NCBI GenBank assembly: GCA_015179025.1
Contig: WHUX01000012.1
Location: 372,001 to 436,000, forward strand
Length of the DNA: 64,000 nucleotides
Direction of reading: 5' to 3'
From: Terfezia claveryi
Lineage: Eukaryota > Ascomycota > Pezizomycetes > Pezizales > Pezizaceae
Part shown: positions 1-10,558 of the stretch, one piece after another
How positions within the stretch are numbered: position 1 is the first letter of the stretch
Layout of the letters: every line of letters starts with the position of its first letter
Program-made: the position numbers and the translations under genes
Notes under the pieces: generated by a model
Seen by the model: the letters and a program-made list of their open reading frames with translations, nothing else
What the model was told of the DNA's origin: nothing
Databases searched by the model: none

Positions 1-27
1 CACCTCACAGAGACAATATCAGAAGGA

Positions 28-1463
28 ATGGTACCCAGAAGTAAAAAGCTCTCCGGCACAAACCCCCCAGCACCAGCAGAATTAATTCCAACCTCTCTAC
101 GCGCAGAGCCCGCCTCACTTCCACAATACCAAAAAGAATGTTACTCTGAACGTGGACGCTATGAACCCAATTCCGAGCTGGCATATCAGCACTTCCAACC
201 CCAAGACTACCATTCTCGTCAGCCTCTCCCATTTCAGGATCTGGACAGGCCTCCCCATCACTACCACCACGAACCAACTCCCACTCTCCCTACCCCCTTC
301 CCACTCCCGAATACCTCCGCCGCGCCTCCCACCACCCAAACGCACTCCCGCCCAACTCACCCCCCAACCCCATCCTCATCATCCTCGACCTCAACGGCGC
401 ACTCCTCCACCGCTCCAGAGGCTCCAAAGCAACCCAGTCCTCCAAACGCCCTCACCCGCGCCCATACCTTACCCAGTTCCTTAACTACCTCTTCGCCCAT
501 TTCTCAGTCATGGTCTGGTCGTCCGCGCTGCCTGCAAATGTGGCCTCGATGGTCGCAGCGGCGTTTACGCCTGAGCAGAGGGAGAGTTTGGTGGCGGTGT
601 GGGGAAGGGATACTTTGGGGTTGAGTAAGGAGCAGATGTTTACGAAGGTGGTAGTGTATAAGAGGTTGGAGAAGGTATGGGAAAGTGTTGGGTTGAGTAA
701 GGGGGGGAAATGTGGGGGCGTTTGGAGCCAAGCAAATACGGTGCTGGTGGATGATTCGGCTGTCAAGGCGAGTGCGCAGCCGTTTAATTTGGTAGAGATT
801 AGTACTTGGGAGGGAGGGCAAGATGGGGCGAAGGATAGGGAGTTGCTGGAGGTGGCGGGATATTTGGAGAAGATGAGGAGGGGTGGGTGGGTGGATGTTA
901 GTGCGTGGATGAGGATGAGGCCGTTTAGAAAGGGGGAGTGGGGGGAAGAGGTCGGGAGTTGGTTTTGGGGGGAGGAAGCGAAAGTGGATGAGGTAGATGA
1001 AGGTGAGGAAGTGGTGGAGGGTGTAGGGGAGAGTGGGAATAAGAAGAAGAGGACGAGAATGAAGGCGAGAGCAAGGGAGCGGAAGCAGGAGGAGAACAAG
1101 ATGGCGAGGGCGGGGAGGGGTGAGTGTGCTGGGGAGGGGGAGTTAGAAGCGGAGATAGATATTGGGATGGGGAGCAATGGAGTATTGGATGTGGATATTG
1201 ATGTGGGTGGGGAGGTGGATGTTGATGTGGGTGGGGAGGTGGATGTTGATGAGGAGGCGGTGGTAGCAGGGGGGCAGGATGTGCCAGTAATTGAGGAGGG
1301 CGCAAAGTTAGCCGAAGCAGAGGAGTATGTGCCAGTACCTGAAGAAGACGCGATGCCAATCGAAAGAGAGGAAGAGGATGCGCCAACGGATGTAGTCGAT
1401 GATAATGGAGAGAAGATTGTCATGGTTCCAAATGAGCCAATTGAAGTTTCCGTGCCGAATTAA
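28..1463 (+). CDS. FCP1/NIF-type HAD phosphatase-like protein, frame broken once
   Basis: Member of the NLI-interacting-factor (FCP1/SCP) branch of the HAD superfamily. A disordered Ser/Pro/His-rich N terminus (residues 1-115) is followed by the catalytic-type core: ILIILDLNG near residue 120 in the place of DxDxT, then VMVWSSA near 165 and a VWGRDTLG segment. The C-terminal half is acidic and Lys/Arg-rich with a short Gly-Val-Asp tandem repeat (about 1193-1250). The reading frame changes at a six-C run (360-365). One extra C joins both halves into 479 codons including stop with no intron. The N terminus is not conserved, so a start upstream of the window or a missed intron is possible. The second motif Asp is Asn, as I recall for a fungal subgroup, so phosphatase activity is doubtful. 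The family is clear; substrate and start are not. Confidence 0.8.
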
Positions 1464-1944
1464 ATTATCTTTCCGGGGTAAAAATACCCTTGTTGACTGT
1501 ACAGTTTTTTTTTTCCCTTCCTTTACTATGACATATCATCAATGTGACTTTGGGCTGTTGTACATACCTATTTGCTTATGGGGGGATATATCCAAAATCT
1601 TCCTTTGTTTCTTATTTGTGATTTCTGGTTGCTGGGTTGGATTGGTAGTGGGCATAGGTTGGCTTTATAGAGCATAGAAACATGTAGTACCCACTGAATA
1701 GAGAGCAGGAACAAATAAATGTATGCAAAAAGCAGTGGCCCTGAAATAACCGAATCATAATATTACATCTCTCATAGTGTGGGTCGGGTGCTACCATTTT
1801 TGATAGTTCAGGGTAAATATCCCTCTAAGTTTACTGGAGCAAGCAAAAGCTTTAATCCCAACCCAATCACCACCCCCACCTGAATCACAAACACCACACC
1901 AACCTCCCCCAACCGTGCCCTCTCCTCCCACCAAGAAAAAAAAA
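1464..1944. other. Intergenic region between FCP1-like gene and KAE1
   Basis: 481 bp with T-rich and A-rich stretches. It should hold the 3' end of the first gene and the KAE1 promoter. A run of A lies directly before the KAE1 ATG. No other gene or repeat was seen. Confidence 0.6.
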
Positions 1945-3388
1945 ATGATCGCCCTCGGGCTTGAAGGCTCCGCCAATAAACTCGGCATCGGCCTCATCCA
2001 GCACCCCCCGGGTACGGCCGCGACCCCACCATCCGCGCCAAAATACTGAGCAACATCCGGCACACCTTTGTCTCCCCCCCGGGCACGGGCTTCCTACCAA
2101 AAGACACTGCGCTCCACCATCGAGAGTGGGCTGTTAAGCTTGTTAAGCAGGCGCTGAAGGAGAGTGGGGTTAGTTGGAGGGATGTCGATTGTATTTGCTA
2201 TACGAGAGGTATGCGCAGGACTTGAGGAAGAGAGACCGGGGGTGGGGGGGCACAAATACAGGTGTTGGTGGGGGTATGGGTGAGGGTTGAGATGGGGAGA
2301 GTTGCTGATGAGGTGGGTGATAGGTCCGGGAATGGGTGCACCGCTACAGAGTGTGGCTGTTGTCGCGAGGATGTTGAGTATGTTGTGGAATAAGCCACTG
2401 GTTGGGGTGAACCATTGTGTTGGGCGTATGTCTTTTCCACTCACTCCATGATACAGTTCGTCAGAGGAGCTAACGAGGAGATGTTTGGTGAGGGGGGGGA
2501 GGGTCAGATATTGAAATGGGCAGGGAGATTACAGGGGCACAGAATCCGGTTGTATTGTATGTTTCGGGGGGGAATACGCAGGTTATTGCGTATGCGGAGC
2601 AGCGGTATGTTCATTCGCCCCACGCACAAAGACAAAGAGATGGAGATGAATGAATGAATGAGGTTTCCTCTAAGCTGTACATGTATAGATACCGTATCTT
2701 CGGCGAGGCCCTCGACATCGCTGTTGGGAACTGCCTTGATAGGTTCGCCCGAACGCTGAACATCAGTAACGACCCCGCGCCGGGGTATAACATCGAGCAA
2801 CTTGCAAAACAGTATTCTCCCTCACCCGCTTTCCACTCTAGACCCCCACAGTTTCTTGAGCTAACCATCACCCGCTCCCCCCTCTATCTCTCACAGAGGC
2901 AAAACTCTCCTCGACCTCCCCTACGCCGTAAAAGGCATGGACTGCTCCTTCAGTGGCATCCTCGCGTCCATCGACTCCCTCGCTCGGGAACACCTCAACC
3001 CCAACGGTACACCCAAGAACAACAACCCCCCCACGTCCGACCCCTCATCACCCCCTCCGATCTCTGCTTCTCCCTCCAAGAAACCATCTTCAGTATGCTC
3101 GTCGAGACTACAGAGCGCGCAATGTCGCACGTTAACTCGTCACAAGTCCTGATCGTCGGTGGTGTTGGCTGTAACCTTCGCCTCCAGGAAATGATGGGCA
3201 TCATGGCGAGAGATAGAGGTGGGAGTGTATATGGCACTGATGAGAGGTTCTGTATAGATAATGGTATTATGATTGCGCATGCGGGGCTGTGTGGCTTTAG
3301 TGTTGGAGAGGGCGTGGTGCAGGTGGAGGAGGCGGGGGTGACGCAGAGGTTTAGGACGGATGAGGTATGGGTGAGGTGGAGAGATTGA
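1945..3388 (+). CDS. KAE1: KAE1, tRNA N6-adenosine threonylcarbamoyltransferase (KEOPS), two frame lesions
   Basis: Catalytic subunit of KEOPS, which makes t6A37 on ANN-decoding tRNAs in nucleus and cytosol. Exons: 1945-2208, 2324-2425, 2508-2604, 2689-2811 and 2897-3388, all GT-AG. Visible motifs are N-terminal [27 protein letters not shown], the metal-binding NHCVGH (HxxxH) across the exon 2/3 junction, YVSGGNTQV, and C-terminal LIVGGVGCN and [10 protein letters not shown]. Two breaks are evident: a six-C run at 2004-2009 and a seven-C run at 3026-3032. Each needs one extra C. With both, the exons total 1080 nt (359 aa), the usual Kae1 length, and all conserved blocks fall in frame. Assembly error is more likely than a pseudogene because everything else is conserved. 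Convergent with the SET gene. Confidence 0.93.
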
Positions 3389-3741
3389 GGGTGGGAGAAG
3401 AGGGGAGGAGGTTATGTGATGTTTGGTTTGGGTTGGTTATATAAAGGAGTTTTTATATGGGGATCTGGAAAAGTTGTGTTTTGGGATATGTGTTGCTCAC
3501 TACTGGAATACCAATAGAATCAAACATCATCCATGTTATGTTCAGCATATCTAAAAGGTTTTGAAGACTATAGGAAGGACTCATAGATTCCACTTATTTT
3601 CTCAAGTACTCATAAATATGACCTATAAACTCATAGCTGTCGACAAACGCTCCCTCTTTGCCCCCCCTTCCTCCTTCCTGCTTCCTCCCACAAGCCCTCC
3701 CCTTCCTCACTTCAACGCCCTCACCCCACCCCTCCATATGA
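3389..3741. other. Convergent intergenic region
   Basis: 353 bp between the 3' ends of KAE1 and the SET-domain gene. T-rich after KAE1 and C-rich before the neighbour. No gene seen. Confidence 0.6.
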
Positions 3742-5550
3742 CTACAACTTCTTCTTATTTCCACGAACCCTCTTCTTGTCCTCTTCCTCCCTCTGTGTAC
3801 AGCAATACAAACACTCACAATACCCAATCCCGTTCCTACTCAACTCCAAGGCCCTCAGCTTCCTCGGCATCGCCGTTGCCCCGCCCCCAATATAACTAAT
3901 CGTCACCTCCTCCCCTTGTCGAATCTCCCTCCTCGCATACACTACCTCCTGATTCAGCGGCAACTCTTCCGTGGATACCTTCTTTCCGGCCCCCTTTGAA
4001 AGCGCCATTGCAACCATGGCATTGCTGTCACAGCTATGGTTATACATTGCCCGGATGGGGAATACTAGCTTCAAACCGCCCTTGATCCGCTTGTTGTTAT
4101 CCCATTTATGCTTTAGGCTCAGCAAGACCCAGGTCTCGAAGCGGAGGTCGCCGAAGATATTGAAATCGAGCTCGAGAAGGGCGTCCCAGGGGTCGATGAG
4201 ATCCCTCTGAACGCTGAAATCGTGTCTGGTCTGGGGTCCAAACTGTGCTAATGTGCACTGCATCTCGGCAAATTTCAGCGGATGCGTCCCGTTCTTCAGC
4301 GTATATAGCCGAGCCACAAATAGAGGAAAGTCGTTGTCTGCCGCTGCTGCCTTGTACGCGGTGTTTGTCTCGGCTTGATGCCATTGCTCATGTAGATGCC
4401 TGTTCTCGTATTTACACATTTCGTTGCAGTAGACTGTGGGTGCCATCGGTGCACCCGTGCTCATCACCGTCGCATGATAACAGCAAACCAATCCCGTAGT
4501 TGGCCCAAAGTCATAGACTACCTTCCAGCAATTATCGCATCGGTATGGTGCTTTAGTATTCCCCGTATCCTGGATGACGATGTCTGTTATGTCGTGCGAA
4601 ATCTTTGCTTTCATGGGAATATCGCACTGAGCAATCATCCCCATATGTGTTGTACCCTGCTGCTGCTCGTCATCCTCTCCGTCCCAAGTCAACTCGACCG
4701 ACTTCATCGGAGACACCCGCAGCTTCGGGTCCACCTTCTCCATGTACTTGAGCACCGTCCGCAACCCCAGCGTCTTCCTCGACAGCTCGATAGTATCCAG
4801 TTCCTCATTCATATTCTCCACAACCGCCGTCCAGACTCTACCCTTCTTTTTCAGATACGCCATATCCGCTTTCATCTCTTTATCGATCATCGCCTCCGCC
4901 ATGACCTTGTCATAGTAAGGAGCCCAAACCTCCTCCCTAAACTGAGGTACAATCTCAAACACCGAGTTCAGGATATCCTCCAAGTTATCCAAATTCGCTC
5001 CGAGCAGATTCGCCGCTTCCAAGAGAACGTAAGCAGCATCCCTGGCCAACGCGCTCATATCATTCGCCTGAACCCAATCCTCACTTTCCTCCACCAGACA
5101 CTCACTGCAGTACTCCGCGTTCCTCTCCATAACCTTATTCGTATCGCACACGGACTGCCCCACCGCATGCTTATACCCGGTCGCAATCTCCACCAGCCTA
5201 ATCGCCTTGCAGCAGTCACCAATCGCCAGCACGGGGTGCCGCAGATTGAAAAACGAGCTTGCACGGACAAGGTATAGGTATGGAACAAACTTGTAGATTT
5301 GAATATCGTTTGTAAACGTGCGGATCACTTTTTGGTCCAGCGTCTCCTCGGGATTGGCTTTCCCCGCGAGATTCCACAGATACTCGTTAGTGTAGTTGAG
5401 CTTGTCGCTCGAGCTGGGGTGGAACAGAGTTTCCTTGATGGAGGCGTACGGGTCTCTGTCTGTGATGAGACGTGCGCCTAGGGAGGGAGTGCCACTGCGG
5501 GCTGGCTGTGGGGCGGGGGGACGGATGGGGAGCATTGGCTCTGGAAACAA
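3742..5550 (-). CDS. SMYD-like SET-domain protein with MYND-type zinc finger
   Basis: Single-exon 602-aa protein. The N-terminal third is helical with a TPR-like stretch (about residues 95-140). A cysteine/histidine cluster around 333-390 (CDNCWKV, then YCNEMCKYE and HEQWH) resembles a MYND finger. The SET core shows RAMYNHSCDSNA near 500 and EEVTISYIGG near 545, and a post-SET CxCxxC (YCECLYC) near 577 precedes a basic tail. This order (TPR-like, MYND, SET, post-SET) is that of fungal SMYD-like lysine methyltransferases, which methylate histone or other proteins using S-adenosylmethionine. The NHSC and E-x-x-I-S-Y motifs needed for cofactor and lysine binding are present, so activity is plausible. 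The substrate cannot be inferred. Confidence 0.88.
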   Translation of the reverse strand: MFPEPMLPIRPPAPQPARSGTPSLGARLITDRDPYASIKETLFHPSSSDKLNYTNEYLWNLAGKANPEETLDQKVIRTFTNDIQIYKFVPYLYLVRASSFFNLRHPVLAIGDCCKAIRLVEIATGYKHAVGQSVCDTNKVMERNAEYCSECLVEESEDWVQANDMSALARDAAYVLLEAANLLGANLDNLEDILNSVFEIVPQFREEVWAPYYDKVMAEAMIDKEMKADMAYLKKKGRVWTAVVENMNEELDTIELSRKTLGLRTVLKYMEKVDPKLRVSPMKSVELTWDGEDDEQQQGTTHMGMIAQCDIPMKAKISHDITDIVIQDTGNTKAPYRCDNCWKVVYDFGPTTGLVCCYHATVMSTGAPMAPTVYCNEMCKYENRHLHEQWHQAETNTAYKAAAADNDFPLFVARLYTLKNGTHPLKFAEMQCTLAQFGPQTRHDFSVQRDLIDPWDALLELDFNIFGDLRFETWVLLSLKHKWDNNKRIKGGLKLVFPIRAMYNHSCDSNAMVAMALSKGAGKKVSTEELPLNQEVVYARREIRQGEEVTISYIGGGATAMPRKLRALELSRNGIGYCECLYCCTQREEEDKKRVRGNKKKL

Positions 5551-6320
5551 TAGGAAGGGGGGGGGGTTATATAATGAATGAGCTTAGAGAGGGTATCGTG
5601 GGTATAGATAGATATTTCAACTCTCTTTCTACCTAGATATAACAGGAGAACTTTTTAACTTCCTCAAATAATGGCTCTTTGCACTGCACAAAAGGAGGGG
5701 GCGGAGGGGAGGCGGGGAGGGAAGGGGGGGAAGGGGGGGGGAGAAGTATATTAGTATGGACCACAATTCTCACCACAAATAAAAATCCGTGAGAGGTTAT
5801 ATGGGGTAAATGCCATTTTATTTTAATTTTTTTCTCTAACAAGGCCCTTTTCGCTGGCTGAGAAGGGAGGGGTTAAACAAAGGGTTGTTTGGCTAAGCGT
5901 TTCTTTGTCTTTTGTTTGAGAGAGGAGAGGGGGGGGATTGTTAGTTTGACAGAGGAGTTGTTGTTCGAATAGAATAGTTCTCACCACAAGGCCTGCCTAA
6001 TCGGGGATACGGAGAGCAGAGCCTCCATATAACTTCTCGTCTTATGCTGGAACGAAGTTCCCCCCTCCCCCGCCCCCCTCCTCAAAACAAGAAAAAAGCA
6101 ACTTTTTCATATCAGTATCAGTATATCAGTCTATAGTCTTGGGTTAGGTCTAATAATAAGTTTTTTTTCAACTCCAACGATTTTGACCTAGCACTTACAG
6201 ACAAAAAAGGAAAATGCAACAGAATTCTCATTCCCCCAGTGTGCAATCTCACCACGTGGCCCAAAAGTTCAATTACCCTGAACTCCAAACCCCCCCCCAC
6301 CCCACCCCACCCCGCGCGTT
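5551..6320. other. Intergenic region with G-rich and T-rich tracts
   Basis: 770 bp between the SET gene start and the ARG8 stop. It contains purine-rich G tracts (5695-5745 and around 5925), a palindromic-looking AT stretch, and a C-rich tract just before ARG8. It should hold the SET promoter and ARG8 terminator. No conserved ORF. Confidence 0.5.
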
Positions 6321-7874
6321 CTACGCCTTCGCCTCCTCCGCCAACCATGCCTCCATCGCATCCTCCAAGATATTCAACCCCTCTCCCACCACCTCCTCCT
6401 CAATCACCAATGCCGGCACCAACCTGAGGGTATTCTTCCCCGCCGTAATTACCAGCAACCCCCTCTCCCTAGCCGCCTTCACCAACGGAGTCGGGTCCCT
6501 ATCAAGCTGCACTCCCAATATCAGCCCCTTACCTCTAATCTCCCCTACCACGTCTGGCCACCTCTTCTGCAACTGCTCCAATCTTTTCCTAAACACCTTC
6601 GACACCTCGTTAACATGCGAGAGAAGCGCTGGTTCCGAGAGTCGGCCTAGGACATAGTGTCCCAGCCTGCTCGCAAATGGGTTTCCTCCAAAGGTAGTCC
6701 CGTGGTCTCCAAATACAATCTTTGAGGAAACCTCTTCAGTGACGATCGTTGCACCGATGGGAAATCCGTTCCCGAGGGCCTTTGCAGTGGTGAGGATATC
6801 TGGGTGAGCTTCTTTGGGGAGGTAAGAATGCGCCCAGAGTTTTCCGGTCCGACCCATCCCACATTGAATCTCGTCGTAGATCAAGACTGCCCCGACTTCT
6901 TTACATTTCTTTCGTAGGGCGGTCAAGAATTCTGGTGTAGCGGTGTGAATTCCGCCTTCACCTTGGATAGGCTCGATGATTACACCACATGTATTCTCCG
7001 TGATGAGATCCAGCGCCTTTAGGTCATTAAGGTTGCCATGCGAGAACCCCGGGACGAGTGGTGAGAACGGGGCTTGGTATTTCGGGTTTGGAGTAGCCGA
7101 GAGCGACCCCATAGTTCGTCCATGGAAGGAATTGTTAAACGACACCATTTCATATTTATTCTGGTTATTCTTTTGTGCACCCACAATCTTTCCCACCTTT
7201 CGCGCAAATTTGAGCGCAGCTTCATTTGCCTCGGAGCCGGAATTGCAGATAAACGCACGGCTGGCATCGTGCATCCCACCTGATTCTTTTGTTTTGTCAA
7301 CGAGAAGCTTCGAGAGGGAGCCTGTCCATGGGTTGTGGTAGAGGTTGGAGGTATGGATGAGGGTGCGCGATTGGTCGTTTATAATGCGGAGGAATTCTGA
7401 GTCGGAGTGGCCCAGAGCTGTAACGGCGATGCCCGCTGTGAAATCGATGTACTTTCGGCTCTCGAGGTCGTAGAGGTGCACGCCTATGCCTTTGGTGAAG
7501 ACGGGAGTGGGGCGAGAGTATGTAGCCACCATGTATGGGGCTTGAGAAGAGATGAAGGCTTGGGAGGGGGAGTCGGCAGTGGGGTCAGCATTAGACAGGA
7601 GAGATGCAGCCTAACATGGATATCAGCTCCGTATAGCATTTAATGAAGGACTTTGAAGGTAGGCGAGGGACGATGGAGAGTCAATTTCTGTGAAGTTGAA
7701 TAATAAGGCGTAGGAAACGCATACCTTGATTGCCTCAGTCTCCTCCTGGGGGAGTCTGGAGGCCTGGGCGGAAAGCACTCGCACACGAGAGAAGGAGCGC
7801 AATTGCTGCGCAGGAGTGACTCGGCCAGCAGTCAACACCCTGGAAGAGCGGGCAATTGCACGGAGAGTAGACAT
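6321..7874 (-). CDS. ARG8: Acetylornithine aminotransferase, mitochondrial
   Basis: PLP-dependent class III aminotransferase converting N-acetylglutamate semialdehyde to N-acetylornithine in arginine synthesis, in the mitochondrial matrix. Exon 1 (7725-7874, 50 codons) encodes a Ser/Arg/Leu-rich presequence; exon 2 (6321-7610) the rest. Intron 7611-7724 is GT-AG, phase 0. Motifs: TGIAVTALGHSD, CNSGSEANEAALKFARK, FHGRTMGSLSAT, IQGEGGI, YDEIQCGMGRTGK, the PLP-lysine segment TAKALGNGFPIG, and FGGNPFASRLGHYVLG. About 480 aa in total, typical for fungal Arg8. Ornithine aminotransferase is a relative, but the presequence and motifs favour ARG8. The shared spacer with the rhodopsin-domain gene holds its promoter. 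Confidence 0.95.
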
Positions 7875-8566
7875 TATGGTAAGTGGAGGTGGGTGATGGA
7901 GGAGGAAACTATGCAATTGACCCTACGATTGAAGGGGAGCAAGGAGAGAAAAAAGGAGGGGTGCAAAAGCCGTCCACCAACGGAATACTCATATTTGTGC
8001 TTGATTGTTTACGTCGCCGTCCTTCGTATTTAGAGCTCCGAAGCGAGCGAAGCCGATTGAGTCATGCAACTCACTATCCAACCAGACCAACCCCCACATG
8101 CACATACTTACTTGCGGCATTTTATCTGATTGATCTTATCCATATCTCCACGAGTGGACACAGGTGTATTTATTCGCTCGCCGTGTATCAATCCCCCACA
8201 TGCACCCAATTCAATACTCCCGTCCCCACTGATGCAAAATCACACAAGCCGAACAAACAATGAAATCTGCCCGAGCCCACATCCCAAACCCCCCATGTAA
8301 AAAAAACCATGACACACTAGCAACTCCTCATAATTTAAATGAAAAATAAGCTGTTTCCAGGGTAACCGAATGCGAGAAAAAAAAATGCCATTGAAAAACG
8401 CCATGATAACAAAAGAGAAAAACTTGCGTTTGGGGTATATATTGGTGACTATGCTAAAAAGGAAAAGGAAAAAAAAATGCCCACCGTTAAATCCATAAAA
8501 TAATACTGAAGGAAATATTCACAGATTATCCTACTTGATCCAAGCACACCTCCCTTTTGCCCATGT
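7875..8566. other. Intergenic: ARG8 promoter and downstream gene's 3' region
   Basis: 692 bp. The half near 7875 should be the ARG8 promoter. The half near 8300-8560 has many A-runs and looks like the 3' UTR of the minus-strand rhodopsin-domain gene. No gene seen. Confidence 0.5.
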
Positions 8567-10558
8567 CTATTGTTCACTCTTCGCCCTCCCAAGCTCATAC
8601 GTATCCGTACTGTCCAACGTCCGTCCCCGCGACCGTGTTCTAAATGGGAGCGTGAACTCCGGAATCCACCTCTTCTTCTCAGCTTGATGTGTTGATGATG
8701 TTGGAGACGCTATATGTGTCGTGCTTTGGGCGTTACGGTCATCCCGATCATTTCCTGCCGACCTCAGGGAGGTTTTTGACGATTTTGCCGTGAGAACTGG
8801 GGTAGTGGTAGTTGTTGCAGCAAAGCTGAATGCACCGTTATCACTTATTTCAATTCCTGGTGGTAGTGGTGGTGTTGGTGAGCGGCATATGCTCCTTCGG
8901 ATTTCTATCCCCTTTTCATCGCCTTGGCTTTCCTCTGAAGCCTTCCCCCAGACTACACTTCTTTCCATGGAATGCACTGTAGTTGAAGCTTCGCTGAATC
9001 GTGTTGGTCCACCTAGCCCTTGGACTTCACCCTCACCTTCGTCAAGCGATAACCAGGTTTTACCAGTTGGAACCCTCCTTGCCTCACTATCCTCTCCCCC
9101 AAGAGTGCTAGCCCGCCCAGTTGCAACTGACAGTCTCCTAGAAAGTCTCTTACTAAAAGTATTCTCCGAGTCGGCGCTTTTGAAGGGGTTCAAGTGGGCA
9201 CCTCCTTGAGTTGTCAAGCTCAGGTTTTTGGGGTCCTTGATTTGAGCTCCGGAAAACGGAGTCGGCGGCCTTGTGGCTGCGTATGAGAATGCACCTGCTG
9301 ATGCCTCCCCAGCAGTTTCAATATCTGCTTGTACCAACTCCCTACCACCCTTCCCTAAGTCACCACCACTCCCATTGTCGTGGATAAGCTCGCTCTGGGG
9401 CTTGTCGGCAAAGTAACGACCCCAAAACGGGCGTAATGCGGGAATGCTAGCCCCAACGATTCCAGTGCATGTTTCAACAATTCCGAGAACCACAGCCACA
9501 CTACCGGCCCCTATGAACCTGTCAGTATCTCATTGGTAAGGTCTGAGTAGTACAAGAAACCACTCACAGGTACAGTCAATATATCTCTTCGTTTCTGTCG
9601 CATTGTAGTAAATACCCCACCTCGCCACTCCCACAACACAAACTATCCCCGCAAATGCAAACAGCACCACCAATCCTCCTCGATCTTTCTTCGGTAGTTT
9701 TGCCCTCCATAGCATCGGCGCCGGTAATATCGCAACAGCTAGATCGGTAAGTGAGTTTAATGCACCTGAAGCAAGGACCAGAGCCTGCGAATCTACGCAA
9801 GTTGCACCCTCGAGTCCATCAGTCCAGTATGCCCGAATAGGTGAGCAACGAAAAATCAAGGTGATGAATGACGAAGTACACCACAGTGCAGTCCAGACAA
9901 AGAGGAAATATACGCGGTGTTGGAACGCCTCGGTGGGTGAAATGCGGAGGTACGAGTATAAGATGGAGAACTTGGTAAGGGTGGTCACTGGAACGAAAGT
10001 GACTTGAGAGAGGTATGAATACTGTAAGATATGCCTGGGTTTAGCATGCCATAGGAAATATTTGTGGGACGGTGAAGACGTACATGGCGAGTCAAATCAT
10101 ACCACTCTCTCGGCACATCCTCATGATGAAGACCCCAGCCATGACCCGTGCCTATTATAAGTGTCGTATTAGCACAATCCTCTTCCTCTAGTGGGCGAAT
10201 GGAATACCGACCCTTCAATGCGACCGCCATCAAAGCTATAGCAGTTATCTAGTTTACCGATAAGATGCACTATTAGTTGCACGCACTTCTCCGGGTATCC
10301 AGGTGTTATTGGCCAATGGCTCATGCAATGGCTAGAAAACAAAATCATACAAACTGAACATACCATAGCCACAGCAACAAGGTAATCATCGGGTCCACAA
10401 CGCTTCACAATGAAATGCCTCGTATAAAGCCTCAAGCAAACCACAACAAAGGCCAGAATGACACTGCTTATTATGCCTGCACGTAATTCGGGTATCCTCG
10501 TCATTGTGTCTTGTGTGCTTTCAGTGTGAGCCCCTTCGTTCGAGTATCCAAAGCTCAT
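8567..10558 (-). CDS. Pth11-like fungal rhodopsin-domain integral membrane protein
   Basis: Fungal-specific seven-helix protein of the rhodopsin-domain (Pth11-related) family, at the plasma membrane by family knowledge. I assign five exons: 10364-10558, 10212-10248, 10084-10151, 9568-10021 and 8567-9510, which sum to 1698 nt (565 aa). The first helix (AGIISSVILAFVVVCLRLYT) is followed by the family signature GPDDYLVAVAM, a GTGHGWG loop, ALTK-like TTLTKFSILYSYLRI, FRCSPIRAYWT with a conserved Cys, and the last helix near SVAVVLGIVETC. The roughly 230-residue C-terminal tail is Ser/Thr-rich and likely cytosolic. Exon 2 (37 nt) rests on an atypical GTCGGT donor. Ligand and role are unknown; such proteins are often surface or host-sensing receptors. 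Confidence 0.88.

Noticed and set aside
485..1423. 312-aa minus-strand frame rich in Ser/Thr/Pro
   Set aside because: It is the antisense of the acidic, G-rich C terminus of the FCP1-like gene; no motif.
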